Position numbers and translations under genes: made by a program
Source of the DNA: Paenibacillus solani
GTDB taxonomy: Bacteria; Bacillota; Bacilli; Paenibacillales; Paenibacillaceae
NCBI RefSeq assembly: GCF_001277345.1
Contig: NZ_LIUT01000001.1
Location: 638,448 to 702,447, forward strand
Direction of reading: 5' to 3'
DNA: 64,000 bases
The notes under the pieces: generated by a model
What the model saw: the letters and a program-made list of their open reading frames with translations, nothing else
Told to the model about the DNA's origin: nothing
The model's database searches: none
Part shown: piece after piece, positions 26,381 through 37,672 of the stretch
Numbering within the stretch: position 1 is the stretch's first letter
How the letters are laid out: every line of letters begins with the position of its first letter

Positions 26381-27040
26381 GTGACGGAGGATCATCAGTA
26401 TTTGCCCGTACTGCTGAATTGCAAGGGGCGATCATGCTTGATTATCGGCGGCGGCAAGGTGGCGGAACGTAAAGCCATCCATCTGCTGGACGTCGGAGCA
26501 AGCGTACATATAGTAAGCCCCGTATTACGAAGCGAGACGCTTCAACGTTTGGCGAATAAGAATGTCCTTAGGTGGACCAAGCGGGAGTATCAAGCAGATG
26601 ATTTGACAGGCGTCTTTTTGGTTTATGCAGCCACCGATGACAGCAAGCTGAACCTGGAAATTGCGGCGAATGCCGATCGGCTCGGTGTGCTTGTGAATAT
26701 AGCCAGCCATGGCGAGAAGGGAACGTTTATCACTCCGGCAGTGCTGCGTAGGGGAAGGCTGACTCTGGCTGTATCTACATCAGGAGCCGGCCCGAGGGCC
26801 GCACGTGATATACTTCAGCAGCTTGAAGAACAGTTCGGACCGGAGTATGAGGAATATTTGGATTTTTTATACGAGATGCGTACGATGATTAAGCAAGAGG
26901 TAGCGTGCAAAGATGCACGCAGCCGATTATTAGACAAAGTATACGGCATCGACTTGCTCGGCGAGATTCGCCTAGGAGGTTATGAGCCTTGGAATGCGGA
27001 TAAAATGAAACAATGGATTGAGATTAATCGGGAGGAATGA
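26381..27040 (+). CDS. Precorrin-2 dehydrogenase / sirohydrochlorin ferrochelatase (Met8/SirC type)
   Basis: Oxidises precorrin-2 to sirohydrochlorin with NAD, and in some members inserts iron to give siroheme. The protein of about 219 residues opens with a Rossmann fold (CLIIGGGKVAERKAIHLL, about residues 20-37) followed by the family's ATDDSKLN and ISTSGAGPRAAR-like (here VSTSGAGPRAA) segments. The GTG at 26381 is favoured by GGAG at 26367-26370; a GTG at 26372 would overlap the hemX stop but lies too close to that site. It lies inside the heme operon, next to a CobA-HemD fusion, so the siroheme branch is co-expressed. Confidence 0.9.
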   Translation: MTEDHQYLPVLLNCKGRSCLIIGGGKVAERKAIHLLDVGASVHIVSPVLRSETLQRLANKNVLRWTKREYQADDLTGVFLVYAATDDSKLNLEIAANADRLGVLVNIASHGEKGTFITPAVLRRGRLTLAVSTSGAGPRAARDILQQLEEQFGPEYEEYLDFLYEMRTMIKQEVACKDARSRLLDKVYGIDLLGEIRLGGYEPWNADKMKQWIEINREE

Positions 27041-27043
27041 AAC

Positions 27044-28000
27044 ATGCGCACAATCGTAGTTGGCAGTAGACAAAGTGTTTTGGCACTAACACAGACGGGA
27101 CAGGTTATTGATGATCTAAAGCGGTTAGCTAAGGAGCATGGGCTTGAATATGACTTCACCATCAAGAAAATTGTCACAAAAGGCGACCGTATCCTGGATG
27201 TAACCCTCTCCAAAGTAGGCGGTAAAGGCCTGTTTGTTAAAGAAATTGAGCAGGCCATGTTAGATGGCGAGATTGATATGGCGGTTCACAGTATGAAAGA
27301 TATGCCATCTGTTCTGCCCGAAGGTCTCGTGTCGGGTGCCGTGCCGGCAAGAAAGGATCCTCGCGATTGTCTGATCTCCAAAGAAGGGACAACGCTGGAT
27401 GATCTTCCTCAAGGTGCCAAGGTGGGGACAAGCAGTCTGCGCCGATCCAGCCAGTTGAAAGCTTATCGACCTGATCTGCAGATTCATTGGATTAGAGGGA
27501 ATATCGATTCTCGTATTCGCAAAATGGAAGATGGCGAATTTCAAGCTATTATCCTCGCGACCGCAGGTCTGCAACGCATGGGATGGGAAGACCGGATTAC
27601 TTCGTACCTGCCGGTTGAGATTAGTTTGCCTGCTGTGGGCCAGGGCGCACTTGGAATTGAATGTCGTGAAAGCGATGCGGAGCTGCTGCATTTGCTATCT
27701 TTATATAATGATGAAGTAACTGCGAGGACTGTTGCAGCCGAACGGAAATTTTTAAGTGAGCTGAACGGTGGATGCCAGGTGCCGATTGGAGCTTATGCTG
27801 TTCTGAAGAATGGGGAAGCAAGTGATTCTCGTGGAGCGCAAAAAGTTATACAATTGACAGGAATGGTTGGTTCCCCCGATGGCGAAATTGTGTTGAAGGA
27901 AAGCGCCGAAGGAACTGATCCTGAATCGCTCGGAGCCGAAGTAGCAGCGAAGTTGAGAGCTAAAGGAGCGGAGAAGATACTGGCACAAGTTAGGGGATGA
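27044..28000 (+). CDS. hemC: Hydroxymethylbilane synthase (porphobilinogen deaminase)
   Basis: Joins four porphobilinogens into the linear tetrapyrrole hydroxymethylbilane. The 318 residues match the family. Cys244 in [11 protein letters not shown] holds the dipyrromethane cofactor, and SMKDMP plus RRSSQL provide the substrate-binding acidic and arginine residues. GGGAGG precedes the ATG, three bases after the upstream gene. It runs directly into the fused cobA-hemD gene. Confidence 0.97.
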   Translation: MRTIVVGSRQSVLALTQTGQVIDDLKRLAKEHGLEYDFTIKKIVTKGDRILDVTLSKVGGKGLFVKEIEQAMLDGEIDMAVHSMKDMPSVLPEGLVSGAVPARKDPRDCLISKEGTTLDDLPQGAKVGTSSLRRSSQLKAYRPDLQIHWIRGNIDSRIRKMEDGEFQAIILATAGLQRMGWEDRITSYLPVEISLPAVGQGALGIECRESDAELLHLLSLYNDEVTARTVAAERKFLSELNGGCQVPIGAYAVLKNGEASDSRGAQKVIQLTGMVGSPDGEIVLKESAEGTDPESLGAEVAAKLRAKGAEKILAQVRG

Positions 28001-28004
28001 GGGG

Positions 28005-29561
28005 ATGGCAGGCAAGGTTTATCTAGTTGGAGCAGGTCCAGGCGATGCGCGCCTGATTACGATCAAAGGGAAGGAATGCATTGAAAAAGCGGATGTCGTG
28101 GTGTATGACCGGTTAGCCAGTCCCCGGCTGCTAAAGTGGATGAAGCCGGGAGCAGAGAAGGTTTATGTGGGTAAGCTGCCGGATCGACACACGATGAAGC
28201 AGGAACAGATTAATCAGCTGCTTGTTGATTTTGCCCTGGAAGGCAAGACAGTCGTCCGTTTAAAGGGCGGAGATCCAACCATATTCGGACGGGTCGGTGA
28301 AGAAGCAGAACTCTTATACCGGAACGGGATTATGTATGAGATCGTACCGGGAATTACCTCGTCGATCAGTGTGCCTGCTTATGCCGGCATTCCCGTAACG
28401 CATCGTGATCATGCCTCTTCCCTATCTATCATTACAGGGCACGAGAGTCCAGAGAAGCTGGATCGGATGATTCAATGGGATAAGGTCACCAATGCTACAG
28501 GAACACTCATATTTATGATGGGTGTTGCCAAGATCGGATATATCAGCGGCCAGCTTATGAAGCACGGCAGGCCGCCCGAAACACCGGTAGCTCTTATAAG
28601 ATGGGGAACGCGGGCGGAGCAGGATACACTGACCGGAACGCTGGCTGACATTGAGGAGCGGGTCAAGGCAGCAGACTTCCAACCACCTGCTGTAATCGTA
28701 GTAGGAGAAGTGGTGCTTCAGCGGGAGCATCTGAAGTGGGCAGAACGGCTGCCTCTGTTCGGCACCAGGATTCTGGTTACTAGAGCCAGAAGCCAGGCCA
28801 GCGCTTTGGTTTCCCAAATAGAGGATCTGGGGGGAGAACCTTATGAATTCCCTGTCATCCAAACAGTGATGCCAACAAGGGAAGAGACCCTTGAGGGCGT
28901 TCAACAGGCACTGGACAAGCTCCAGTCCTATGATTGGGTATTCTTTACGAGCGTAAATGGAGTGGAATTCTTCTTCCGCCACTTGAAGGAAAGAGGACAG
29001 GACATTCGTTCCCTAGCCTCTGCTCGCATCGTAGCCGTCGGCCCAGGGACGGCCAATGCGCTTGGAAACTACGGCATTGCAGCTGAAGTTCTTAAGGAGC
29101 GTTACCAGGCCGAAGGCATTATCGATGCATATAGCGCTGAGCTGCAGCCGGGTCAGCACGTCCTGCTCCCCCGTGGTGACCTGGCACGCAGCTGGCTGCC
29201 TGAGAAGCTGACGGAAATGGGATTGCATGTAACGGAAGCTGTGATTTATGAGAACGTGCTATGCGGTGAAGATGATGATGAGCTCTTGAAGCTGCTTCAA
29301 GAAGGCGGAATTCACGCCGTTACGTTCACTAGTTCCTCTACCGTTACCAATCTGCTGCAAGTACTGAAAGGAATGGGCGTAGAGCATCCTGCCGAACTGT
29401 TGAAAGGATCAACGATTGCTTGCATCGGACCTTTAACTGCTCAGACGGCAGAGGAGGCCGGTCTGCATGTGTCCATTCACGCAGAGGAAGCAACAATTGA
29501 CAGTCTCGTGAAAGCTCTTTGTGATTGGAACGAAAATAATCCACGCCGAATTAAGCCATAA
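28005..29561 (+). CDS. Fused uroporphyrinogen-III C-methyltransferase and uroporphyrinogen-III synthase
   Basis: The protein has two domains in 518 residues. Residues 1 to about 245 are a CobA/SUMT methyltransferase (VYLVGAGPGDARLITIKG, VRLKGGDPTIFGR, VPGITSSIS), which uses SAM to turn uroporphyrinogen III into precorrin-2. Residues about 252 to 510 are HemD, which cyclises hydroxymethylbilane to uroporphyrinogen III (WVFFTSVNGVEFF, AVGPGTANAL, AVTFTSSSTVTNL). One polypeptide therefore makes uroporphyrinogen III and can divert it to siroheme. B. subtilis HemD in this operon is a single-domain enzyme. GGGG precedes the ATG, five bases after hemC. Confidence 0.95.
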   Translation: MAGKVYLVGAGPGDARLITIKGKECIEKADVVVYDRLASPRLLKWMKPGAEKVYVGKLPDRHTMKQEQINQLLVDFALEGKTVVRLKGGDPTIFGRVGEEAELLYRNGIMYEIVPGITSSISVPAYAGIPVTHRDHASSLSIITGHESPEKLDRMIQWDKVTNATGTLIFMMGVAKIGYISGQLMKHGRPPETPVALIRWGTRAEQDTLTGTLADIEERVKAADFQPPAVIVVGEVVLQREHLKWAERLPLFGTRILVTRARSQASALVSQIEDLGGEPYEFPVIQTVMPTREETLEGVQQALDKLQSYDWVFFTSVNGVEFFFRHLKERGQDIRSLASARIVAVGPGTANALGNYGIAAEVLKERYQAEGIIDAYSAELQPGQHVLLPRGDLARSWLPEKLTEMGLHVTEAVIYENVLCGEDDDELLKLLQEGGIHAVTFTSSSTVTNLLQVLKGMGVEHPAELLKGSTIACIGPLTAQTAEEAGLHVSIHAEEATIDSLVKALCDWNENNPRRIKP

Positions 29562-29622
29562 TATCCTATTAAACTTTTATAAAATATGATCTATAAAGCA
29601 CATCATCAGGAGGGATAACGTC

Positions 29623-30621
29623 ATGAGTTTTCCAATCGTACGTCATCGCCGGCTTCGTCAAAATGCCGGCATTCGCAGCATGGTCCGTGAGACCGTGCTT
29701 CATACAGAGGATCTGGTTCAGCCGATCTTCGTTACCTACGGTAGCGGCGTGAAAAATGAAATTTCCTCGATGCCGGGCGTCTACCATTTTTCGCTCGATA
29801 CCTTGAAAGAGGAAGTAGATGAAATCGTTAGCCTGGGTATTCCTGCTGTGCTTCTGTTTGGCATTCCAGAGACCAAAGACAGTGTAGGTACTTCGGGTTT
29901 TGCGGATGAAGGAATCGTTCAAGAAGCTACGCGTCTTATCAAGTCATGGTATCCTGATCTGCTAGTCATTGCGGATACATGCCTGTGCGAGTTCACGGAT
30001 CACGGACATTGCGGCATGGTGCATACCTTCGAGCGTGACGGCCACATCTGCGGCGATGTATTAAATGACGAGTCGCTGGAGCTGCTCGTTCGTACAGCGG
30101 TCTCCCAGGCGAAAGCGGGAGCTGATATCATTGCGCCTTCTAATATGATGGACGGATTTGTTCAAGCCATTCGTTCGGGGCTTGACGAAGCCGGATTTTA
30201 CAACGTGCCGATCATGTCGTATTCGGTTAAATACGCTTCCGCTTTTTATGGACCGTTTCGTGAAGCTGCCGATTCTGCACCGCAATTCGGGGACCGCAAA
30301 ACCTATCAGATGGATCCGGCCAATGTAAGGGAGGCTCTTCGCGAAGCGGAGACCGACGTGCTGGAGGGCGCGGATATGCTGATGGTGAAACCGGCGATGG
30401 CATATCTGGATATTGTCAGATTGCTTCGGGACCAGTTTGATCTGCCGATTGTTGCTTACAATGTGAGTGGCGAATACTCCATGATTAAGGCGGCTGCTCA
30501 GCAGGGTTGGATCAGCGAGCAGGCGATCGTGATGGAGCTGCTGACCGGAATGAAGCGTGCCGGAGCTGACATCATCATTACGTATTTCTCGAAGGATGCT
30601 GCACGTTGGATGCGCGGCTAG
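29623..30621 (+). CDS. hemB: Delta-aminolevulinic acid dehydratase (porphobilinogen synthase)
   Basis: Condenses two 5-aminolevulinates into porphobilinogen. The 332 residues contain the zinc-ligand region [14 protein letters not shown] (about residues 118-131) and the Schiff-base lysines expected in [15 protein letters not shown] and [19 protein letters not shown] precedes the ATG. It lies sixty bases after the CobA-HemD gene in the same operon. Confidence 0.97.
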   Translation: MSFPIVRHRRLRQNAGIRSMVRETVLHTEDLVQPIFVTYGSGVKNEISSMPGVYHFSLDTLKEEVDEIVSLGIPAVLLFGIPETKDSVGTSGFADEGIVQEATRLIKSWYPDLLVIADTCLCEFTDHGHCGMVHTFERDGHICGDVLNDESLELLVRTAVSQAKAGADIIAPSNMMDGFVQAIRSGLDEAGFYNVPIMSYSVKYASAFYGPFREAADSAPQFGDRKTYQMDPANVREALREAETDVLEGADMLMVKPAMAYLDIVRLLRDQFDLPIVAYNVSGEYSMIKAAAQQGWISEQAIVMELLTGMKRAGADIIITYFSKDAARWMRG

Positions 30622-30655
30622 ACCATTATCGACTAAAGAGTTAGGAGTGCATAAG

Positions 30656-31951
30656 ATGAGCCAAAATTTGCGAAAAGAAGAAATGTCGCGTTCTGCTTTT
30701 GAAGAAGCGAAGCAATATATTCCTGGTGGTGTTAACAGTCCTGTCCGGGCTTTTAAATCTGTAGGACTAACACCTATTTATATCGATCGTGGAGAAGGCA
30801 GCAGGGTATATGACATCGATGGCAACAGCTTTATCGATTATGTAGGTTCTTGGGGACCGCTGATTATGGGTCATGCACACCCTGAGGTTGTTGAAGTACT
30901 TCAAGAGACCGCAGCCAAGGGTACCAGCTTCGGAGCACCCACCCTCTTGGAGACGAAGATGGCGAAACTTGTCTGCGAGCGCGTGCCGTCCATCGAAGTT
31001 GTGCGCATGGTGAATTCCGGTACGGAAGCTACCATGAGTGCCATTCGTTTGGCTCGTGGTTATACGGGACGCAGCAAAATCATCAAATTCGAAGGCTCGT
31101 ATCACGGTCATGCAGACAGCCTCCTCATTAAGGCAGGATCGGGTATCGCAACGCTGGGATTACCTGATAGTCCTGGTGTGCCGGAAAGTGTCGCTTCCAA
31201 TACCATTGCGGTCCCGTATAATGACCTGGAATCCGTTCAACTGGCTTTTGAACGGTTTGGCGAGGAGATCGCCGCAGTTATCGTTGAACCGGTAGCGGGC
31301 AATATGGGCGTAGTCCCTCCGCAGCCAGGTTTCCTCGAAGGTCTCCGCAAGGTAACATCCGACTACGGCAGCGTACTTATATTCGATGAGGTTATGACGG
31401 GATTCCGCGTCGATCTGAATTGCGCGCAAGGACGCTATGGCGTTACGCCGGATTTGACATGCCTGGGCAAGGTAATCGGCGGTGGTTTGCCAGTAGGTGC
31501 TTACGGGGGCAAGCGTGAGCTAATGGATCAGATCGCTCCGGCAGGGCCGATCTATCAGGCAGGGACATTAAGCGGTAATCCGCTGGCTATGGCAGCTGGC
31601 TATACGACCTTGAACCTGTTGACGCCTGCCGTCTATGAACAGCTGGAGGAACGGGGAGCCCGCCTTCAGGCTGGATTCGAGCGTAACGCGAAGGAGTTTG
31701 GCATTCCGCTTACGATCAATCGCATCGGGTCCATGGTGTGTCCGTTCTTCACCGATACACCGGTCGTGAATTTTGATACAGCAAAGATAAGCGATCTGGA
31801 TCGCTTCCGTCAATATTTCGCAGCGATGGTACAAGAGGGAGTCAGCGTACCTCCTTCTCAATTCGAAGGTATGTTCATCTCCGCAGCTCATACGGTGGAA
31901 GATATTGATGCTACGATTGAAGCCAACTACCAAGCTTTCAAAAGCCTATGA
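30656..31951 (+). CDS. hemL: Glutamate-1-semialdehyde 2,1-aminomutase
   Basis: PLP enzyme that moves the amino group of glutamate-1-semialdehyde to give 5-aminolevulinate, completing the C5 route begun by HemA. The 431 residues carry [12 protein letters not shown]-like [12 protein letters not shown] near the start, DEVMTGFR, and the PLP Lys272 in [12 protein letters not shown]. The ATG at 30656 has a TTAGGAGTG site; the frame continuing upstream to 30557 overlaps hemB and is not supported. Its stop overlaps the start of the next gene (ATGA). Confidence 0.97.
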   Translation: MSQNLRKEEMSRSAFEEAKQYIPGGVNSPVRAFKSVGLTPIYIDRGEGSRVYDIDGNSFIDYVGSWGPLIMGHAHPEVVEVLQETAAKGTSFGAPTLLETKMAKLVCERVPSIEVVRMVNSGTEATMSAIRLARGYTGRSKIIKFEGSYHGHADSLLIKAGSGIATLGLPDSPGVPESVASNTIAVPYNDLESVQLAFERFGEEIAAVIVEPVAGNMGVVPPQPGFLEGLRKVTSDYGSVLIFDEVMTGFRVDLNCAQGRYGVTPDLTCLGKVIGGGLPVGAYGGKRELMDQIAPAGPIYQAGTLSGNPLAMAAGYTTLNLLTPAVYEQLEERGARLQAGFERNAKEFGIPLTINRIGSMVCPFFTDTPVVNFDTAKISDLDRFRQYFAAMVQEGVSVPPSQFEGMFISAAHTVEDIDATIEANYQAFKSL

Positions 31952-32856
31952 GTTACACGGGCAGATGGAGCAAACGGGGTGAATGGCTGGAGATGACACC
32001 CGGCAAGGCGCTGTTGAACCAGCCGGATCGGATTGAGGCCACAGCCAAGTGGCTTCTGGAAACAGTCGGTATGCCCGAGAAACTGTATCGCAAGCTTCAT
32101 CATGAGCAAGGGATTCAATGGAGGGGGGACCGGCTGCGGCTGGTCCTTTTTCCTTATCGGGATTATGGTATCGAACCGAGATGGCAGGAACTTCATGTAT
32201 TATATGAGGATGATTTTTGCCTCGTCGTGAACAAACCGGCGGGCATGGCGGTCCATCCAGACGGCGAGAGCACGGAGATAACGCTGAATCATGTGGTAGC
32301 CGCATATTATGAAGCCGCAGGGCTTCATACGGCTGTTCGGCATATCCATCGGCTGGATAAGGATACAACAGGCCCAGTGCTTTATGCCAAGAATGAATTT
32401 GCGCAGTTGAAGCTGGACGAAGCTATGCGAGAGAAGAAGGTTGTCCGGATCTATGCAGCTATCGTTGAGGGGCGGGTGTCTTCGGACCTGCAGAGAATCG
32501 ATTTGCCAATCGGCAAGGACCGCTACCACGCAAGTCGCCGCAGGGTTTCATTAACCGGGCAGGCTGCGATTACGCATATTTTATCGTCCGAGGTATATCC
32601 CAAGGCAAGTCTATTGCAAGTTCGTCTAGAAACGGGCCGGACGCATCAAATTCGAGTTCACCTCAGTCATATGGGACATCCGATACTGGGAGACTCCTTA
32701 TACGGTGGATCGGCCGTATTTCCACGCCAAGCGCTGCATGGCGAACGCTTGTTGTTTGATCATCCCCTAACGGGGGAGACGCTTGAGGTACTCGCTCCTT
32801 GGCCTCAGGATATGGTGAATTTAAGAGAGCGAATCATAGAGACGGCAGATCGTTAG
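31948..32856 (+). CDS. RluA-family RNA pseudouridine synthase
   Basis: Converts a uridine in rRNA or tRNA to pseudouridine; the exact target is not readable. The 302 residues contain the catalytic motif HRLDKDTTG at 134-142 (Asp137), the KPAGMAVHP entry motif at about 96-104 and the C-terminal [11 protein letters not shown]. The N-terminal 80 residues are not a clear S4 domain. It overlaps hemL by four bases, so it is translated together with the heme operon although it has no evident role in heme synthesis. Confidence 0.93.
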   Translation: MSYTGRWSKRGEWLEMTPGKALLNQPDRIEATAKWLLETVGMPEKLYRKLHHEQGIQWRGDRLRLVLFPYRDYGIEPRWQELHVLYEDDFCLVVNKPAGMAVHPDGESTEITLNHVVAAYYEAAGLHTAVRHIHRLDKDTTGPVLYAKNEFAQLKLDEAMREKKVVRIYAAIVEGRVSSDLQRIDLPIGKDRYHASRRRVSLTGQAAITHILSSEVYPKASLLQVRLETGRTHQIRVHLSHMGHPILGDSLYGGSAVFPRQALHGERLLFDHPLTGETLEVLAPWPQDMVNLRERIIETADR

Positions 32857-33019
32857 AGAACGGTTCATCAACCACAATAAGCCTGTAACTTTCTTGCACA
32901 ATTCGTAAAAAAGTCATGCACTTTTATTTTTGGCATATAGATAAATTGAGTGGCAAAACTTAGGCTCATGCCGTGATGACAGGTCACGGATAGTATATGC
33001 CAAAAAGGAGGACATTCCC

Positions 33020-34372
33020 GTGTTTGACCAGTCCTACGGATTGCGGTTCGACATTTACGAGCGAATTATTTTAACGGAAGATTTACCGGGAATTGATGAA
33101 TTGGAAGAGGCGGAGTTGATTCCGCATATCCAGGTGATCAGCCAGCAGGATCAGGCCACGCTGCGAGGGCATCTGCTTCTTGCAGGCCTGTATAAAGGGG
33201 ACACTGAAGCAGGGGAAACGGAACCGCTTGAACACTGGATTCCTGTCGAAATCACAGTCCCTATGAATCGTGTATCCTCATTGGATGATATCGCGGTCGA
33301 GATTGAGAATTTTGATGTTGATCTATTATCTAAACGCAGCTTGAACATTACAGGTGTTTTATCTCTTAAAGGAATTCAGGCAGCTGCTCCGGGGGGCCGA
33401 GACCAAGGATGGGCCAATGAGGAATTCACAGTGGTACATGCTCCTGAAACGCCTGATTTTTATCCTAACACCGAACAGCAGACCGCAGCCAATCCGTATG
33501 AACAACTTCAAGGCGAAAGAGATGATGCTGAATCTCATACAGATTCCCCTTCTTACTTTAGTGAAGCCCAATCCCAAACCCAGGAGAGCCAGGCTGACGT
33601 TCGAACACAGCAGTATCTGACGTCCTGGTCACAATTTGAGAAGCAAACCCGTAATTCAGAGGATGCTGATAATGCAGCAAGCTTCTCGGATGCGCCGGAA
33701 GCCCCTGATTCAATCGAATATGTCTTACATAACGAGACGGACACTCAGACAGCTGAGCCTTCGATTCCAAGTGTATGGCAATTCGAGCGGAACACTAGTC
33801 AGCCGGAGGCGCTTCAGGAAGAGTCCACAGCTGATTTTCCAGGTATTGCAGAGCGAAAAGAAGAAGAGGTGGAAGCCTTACCTGTACTCGAATCTGGAGT
33901 CACGGAGGAAGCGGAAGCCGTCTTCGCAGAAGGGACCTTGACTGCAGAGACAGCAGCCGAGGAAGCTTCCATTAAAGCGGATGAGGTTCCGGCTAAGCCG
34001 GAGTTAAAGGTCGCTTTCAGCACCAAGGACAGCAGCTTAACTAACAGCACATCGGGCTTAGGCTTCTCTTCGTTGCTTCAATCGAGCAGAACAGTTCAGG
34101 ATCAGGATCAAGCTGCCCGTGACGAGGAAGTGGAAAAGGATGAGCTGGCAGAGCCTGCATTGACTGAGGATGTGGAATGGAAAAGTCTGTTTTTGGGCAG
34201 CCGTCGTGAGGATACGCCGTTCCGCAAGGTACGGATGTGCATTGTTCAGCGTGAGGAGACACTTGATTTGATAGCAGAGCGGTACCAACTAACGCCGCGA
34301 GAGCTTTTGTTATATAATCGGATGTCCGAGCAGACGGTGGAGGAAGGACAGGTATTATATATTCCGCAATAA
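33020..34372 (+). CDS. spoVID: Stage VI sporulation protein D, spore coat morphogenesis
   Basis: In B. subtilis SpoVID encases the forespore and recruits coat proteins such as SafA. This 450-residue protein has the SpoVID-type N-terminal domain (residues about 1-120, LRFDIYERIILTEDLPGIDELEEAELIPHIQV in part), a long acidic low-complexity middle (about 130-385) and a C-terminal LysM domain (about 403-450, REETLDLIAERYQLTPRELLLYN). It lies between the heme operon and valS as in B. subtilis. AAAGGAGGA precedes the GTG start at 33020. A possible mother-cell promoter GCATAT near 32934 is weak. Confidence 0.9.
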   Translation: MFDQSYGLRFDIYERIILTEDLPGIDELEEAELIPHIQVISQQDQATLRGHLLLAGLYKGDTEAGETEPLEHWIPVEITVPMNRVSSLDDIAVEIENFDVDLLSKRSLNITGVLSLKGIQAAAPGGRDQGWANEEFTVVHAPETPDFYPNTEQQTAANPYEQLQGERDDAESHTDSPSYFSEAQSQTQESQADVRTQQYLTSWSQFEKQTRNSEDADNAASFSDAPEAPDSIEYVLHNETDTQTAEPSIPSVWQFERNTSQPEALQEESTADFPGIAERKEEEVEALPVLESGVTEEAEAVFAEGTLTAETAAEEASIKADEVPAKPELKVAFSTKDSSLTNSTSGLGFSSLLQSSRTVQDQDQAARDEEVEKDELAEPALTEDVEWKSLFLGSRREDTPFRKVRMCIVQREETLDLIAERYQLTPRELLLYNRMSEQTVEEGQVLYIPQ

Positions 34373-34400
34373 ATGCTTGAAGATACAGATTTTTGTATAG

Positions 34401-34441
34401 GAGCAGGTCAAGGATATTTCTTGGCCTGCTCTTCGTTTGTG
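34401..34441 (+). terminator. Terminator of spoVID
   Basis: GAGCAGGTCAAG/CTTGGCCTGCTC, 12 bp with one wobble, is followed by TTCGTTTG. Confidence 0.8.
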
Positions 34442-34523
34442 TGTAAAAAGACTAATTTTGTCAGATGATATTTATTTGCTGCAGCAGGTATGATGTCAAA
34501 ATCGTTTGGAAACACTCGAAATA

Positions 34524-34552
34524 TTGACTATATGCAACAACCACGGTATATT
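34524..34552 (+). promoter_or_regulatory. Sigma-A promoter of valS
   Basis: TTGACT (34524-34529) and TATATT (34547-34552) have a 17-base gap, just before the T-box leader. Confidence 0.85.
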
Positions 34553-34579
34553 TGAATAGAATATGTACAGGTATTTCAA

Positions 34580-34905
34580 AAGCTTGAATAACGTTGAACG
34601 GGAAGAGTAGGAAGGTATGGCCTTCAGAGAGCGGAATTGCTACCGAGCGCTGTGAGATTCCGCAGGAACCAGCTTACCGAAGTCGCCCCGGAGTTGCGGA
34701 CTTGAGAGAGAGTAGGGAATTAATCGCTACCCTGGTTAGAGTTCGCCGGCCGCAGCCGTTATCTGCGTAAAGTGTCGTGCTTGACCGGAAGCCTTTCATG
34801 TACACCGTGGAAGGACAACGGTTGATGAACCATGTAAGCACGAAACAAAGGTGGTACCGCGAGAGAACAGTCTTTCGTCCTTTGAGGACGAAGGGCTTTT
34901 TTTGT
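34580..34905 (+). promoter_or_regulatory. T-box riboswitch leader of valS
   Basis: Stem I starts with GGGAAGAGTAGG. A GCGGAAT/ATTCCGC apical stem lies at about 34631-34663, and a GTC triplet at 34682-34684 is the likely valine specifier. The T-box sequence AAAGGTGGTACCGCGAG lies at 34847-34863. The terminator TCTTTCGTCCT/AGGACGAAGGG with seven T spans about 34871-34904. Uncharged tRNA-Val should favour the antiterminator and allow valS transcription. Confidence 0.92.
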
Positions 34906-34995
34906 TTCACGCTATACTTTCTTTTTATGCCACGCTTGGAGATAACAATATTCTGGCTTGGCCAAACTGATGAACCGTATCGGAGGTACGAAAAT

Positions 34996-37665
34996 ATGGA
35001 ACAAAAACAAAACCAATCCCAATTAGAAATGCCAACGACATATGATCCTAAGGCAGCGGAACAAAAATGGTATCCGTATTGGAAGGAAGGCGGCTTCTTT
35101 GAAGCCGGCAAACGACCGGACGCGGAGCCCTATACCATTGTTATTCCTCCTCCCAATGTGACGGGGATGCTTCATATCGGTCACGCGCTTGACTTCACAT
35201 TGCAGGATATTCTGATCCGCGTGAAGCGGATGCAAGGCTATGATGCATTGTGGCTGCCAGGTTCTGACCATGCGGGCATTGCGACACAAACCAAAGTTGA
35301 GCAGAAGCTCCGGGAAGAAGGCGTTACCCGTTATGATCTGGGACGCGAGAAGTTTCTGGAGAAAGTATGGGAATGGAAAGACCTGTACGCGAATACGATT
35401 CGTGACCAATGGTCCAAGATCGGCTTGTCCCTGGATTACTCCAGAGAACGTTTCACCCTCGATGAAGGGTTGTCAGAAGCGGTTCGGGAAGTATTCGTTA
35501 AGCTCTATGATAAGGGGCTCATATACCGCGGCAAACGCATCATTAACTGGGATCCGGCTGCACGCACGGCTTTGTCCGATATTGAAGTGGAGTACAAGGA
35601 AGTAAACGGTCATTTGTACCATCTGCAATATCCCCTGAAAGACGGCAGTGGCTTCATAACCGTGGCAACGACGCGTCCGGAGACCATGCTTGGCGATACG
35701 GCGGTTGCTGTACATCCTGAGGATGAGCGTTATAAAGATATGATTGGCAAGACCTTGGTTCTGCCGATAGTAGGCCGAGAAATTCCGGTCATCGCTGATG
35801 AATATGTTGAGAAAGATTTTGGAAGCGGTGCTGTTAAAATCACGCCTGCCCATGATCCGAATGACTTCGAGATGGGTCTTAGACATGATCTGCCGCAAAT
35901 TACAGTAATGGATGAGTCCGGGACGATGAATGAATTCGCAGGTAAGTATCAAGGCCTTGACCGGAGCGAATGCCGCAAGCAGATCGTAAGCGACATGAAG
36001 GAATCGGGTGTACTTCTTCGTATCGAAGACCACGTCCACCAGGTTGGTCATAGCGAAAGATCCGGCGCGGTAGTTGAGCCTTATCTGTCCACGCAGTGGT
36101 TCGTTAAGATGCAGCCGCTTGCCGAAGCAGCTGTTGATGCACAGAAATCCGGCAAGGGCGTTAACTTTGTGCCTGACCGGTTTGAGAGAACCTACCTGCA
36201 TTGGATGGAGAATGTTCGTGATTGGTGTATTTCCCGTCAATTGTGGTGGGGGCATCGAATTCCGGCCTGGTATTCTGAATCTACCGGCGAAGTGGTTGTC
36301 GCCATGAATGAAGAAGAGGCGCGTGCGAAGCTTGGCAAGGATGATCTGAGACAGGATGAAGATGTGCTGGATACCTGGTTCAGTTCTGCTTTGTGGCCGT
36401 TCTCGACTATGGGCTGGCCGAACCTGGACAGCGAGGATTTCAAACGTTATTACCCGACAAGCGTGCTCGTAACGGGTTATGATATTATTCCGTTCTGGGT
36501 ATCACGCATGATCTTCCAAGGGCTTGAATTTACGGGTCAAATGCCGTTTAAAGATACGCTTATCCATGGTCTGGTACGGGATAGCGAAGGCCGCAAAATG
36601 TCCAAGTCCCTCGGCAACGGTATCGACCCGCTGGAGGTTATTGAACAGTATGGCGCAGATGCCATGCGCTATATGATATCGACCAGCAGTACGCCGGGTC
36701 AGGATCTTCGGTTCCGCTGGGAACGCGTGGAACAAGCGCGTAACTTCGCGAACAAGATCTGGAACGCTTCACGTTTTGCCTTGATGAATCTGGATGGCTT
36801 TACAACCGCAGATATCGACATTTCTGGGGAGCTGGGAACAGCAGATCGGTGGATTTTACATCGTCTGAACGAAACTTCTCGTGACATTACGCGTCTTATT
36901 GATGCCTACGAATTTGGCGAAACCGGTCGATTGCTCTACAATTTCATCTGGGATGATCTGTGTGACTGGTATATTGAGTTTGCCAAGCTGTCCTTGTACG
37001 GCGAAGATCAAGCAGCTAAGAAAAAAACGCAATCGGTACTGGCTTATGTACTGGACCGCACGATGCGCTTGATCCATCCATTCATGCCTTTCATCTCCGA
37101 AGAAATCTGGCAGCATTTGCCGCATGAGGGTGAGACCGTTATGCTGGCTTCATGGCCGACCTATGATGAGGCATTTGAGAACGCGGAAGCCGTTACCGAA
37201 ATGAATCTGTTGATGGATGTCATTCGCGCTGTTCGCAACATCCGGGCAGAAGTGAACGTACCGATGAGCAAAAAAGTAGAGCTGCAATTAAAACCGGTAA
37301 GCGGGCAAGTAGCCAGCATCATCGATCGTAATGCGGACTATATCCGTCGTTTCTGTAACACGTCAGAGTATGAATCTTCCTCTGAACTGGAAGCTCCAGA
37401 TAAAGCAATGACCGCCGTGGTTACAGGTGTTGAAATGTACCTGCCACTTGCCGGATTGATCGATATCGCTCAGGAGATTACGCGTCTGGAGAAGGAAATT
37501 CTGCACTTGAACAGCGAAGTCGAGCGCGTAGAGAAGAAGCTGAACAATCCTGGTTTCGTATCAAAAGCACCGGAGAAGGTGATTGAGGAAGAACGGGCGA
37601 AGCTTGCGGATTACTCGGACAAACGTAGTAAAGTAATTGCGCGCATCGAAGAATTGAGAGGCTGA
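34996..37665 (+). CDS. valS: Valyl-tRNA synthetase
   Basis: Charges tRNA-Val and edits misactivated threonine. With the ATG at 34996 (GGAGGTACG upstream) the protein has 889 residues, close to the 880 of B. subtilis. HIGH is at residues 60-63 ([10 protein letters not shown]), the editing domain lies near 190-350, and KMSKS is at about 534-538 ([11 protein letters not shown]). A C-terminal coiled coil ([19 protein letters not shown]) contacts tRNA. The open frame reaching back to 34777 runs through the T-box and is not coding. folC follows seven bases later. Confidence 0.97.
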   Translation: MEQKQNQSQLEMPTTYDPKAAEQKWYPYWKEGGFFEAGKRPDAEPYTIVIPPPNVTGMLHIGHALDFTLQDILIRVKRMQGYDALWLPGSDHAGIATQTKVEQKLREEGVTRYDLGREKFLEKVWEWKDLYANTIRDQWSKIGLSLDYSRERFTLDEGLSEAVREVFVKLYDKGLIYRGKRIINWDPAARTALSDIEVEYKEVNGHLYHLQYPLKDGSGFITVATTRPETMLGDTAVAVHPEDERYKDMIGKTLVLPIVGREIPVIADEYVEKDFGSGAVKITPAHDPNDFEMGLRHDLPQITVMDESGTMNEFAGKYQGLDRSECRKQIVSDMKESGVLLRIEDHVHQVGHSERSGAVVEPYLSTQWFVKMQPLAEAAVDAQKSGKGVNFVPDRFERTYLHWMENVRDWCISRQLWWGHRIPAWYSESTGEVVVAMNEEEARAKLGKDDLRQDEDVLDTWFSSALWPFSTMGWPNLDSEDFKRYYPTSVLVTGYDIIPFWVSRMIFQGLEFTGQMPFKDTLIHGLVRDSEGRKMSKSLGNGIDPLEVIEQYGADAMRYMISTSSTPGQDLRFRWERVEQARNFANKIWNASRFALMNLDGFTTADIDISGELGTADRWILHRLNETSRDITRLIDAYEFGETGRLLYNFIWDDLCDWYIEFAKLSLYGEDQAAKKKTQSVLAYVLDRTMRLIHPFMPFISEEIWQHLPHEGETVMLASWPTYDEAFENAEAVTEMNLLMDVIRAVRNIRAEVNVPMSKKVELQLKPVSGQVASIIDRNADYIRRFCNTSEYESSSELEAPDKAMTAVVTGVEMYLPLAGLIDIAQEITRLEKEILHLNSEVERVEKKLNNPGFVSKAPEKVIEEERAKLADYSDKRSKVIARIEELRG

Positions 37666-37672
37666 GGACAAG

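Noticed and set aside
33354-33941. Alternative-frame proteins inside spoVID
   Set aside because: They are shadows of the acidic low-complexity region of spoVID, without ribosome sites.
34777-34995. N-terminal extension of valS by 73 codons
   Set aside because: The stretch lies in the T-box leader including its terminator, and a good ribosome site precedes the ATG at 34996.
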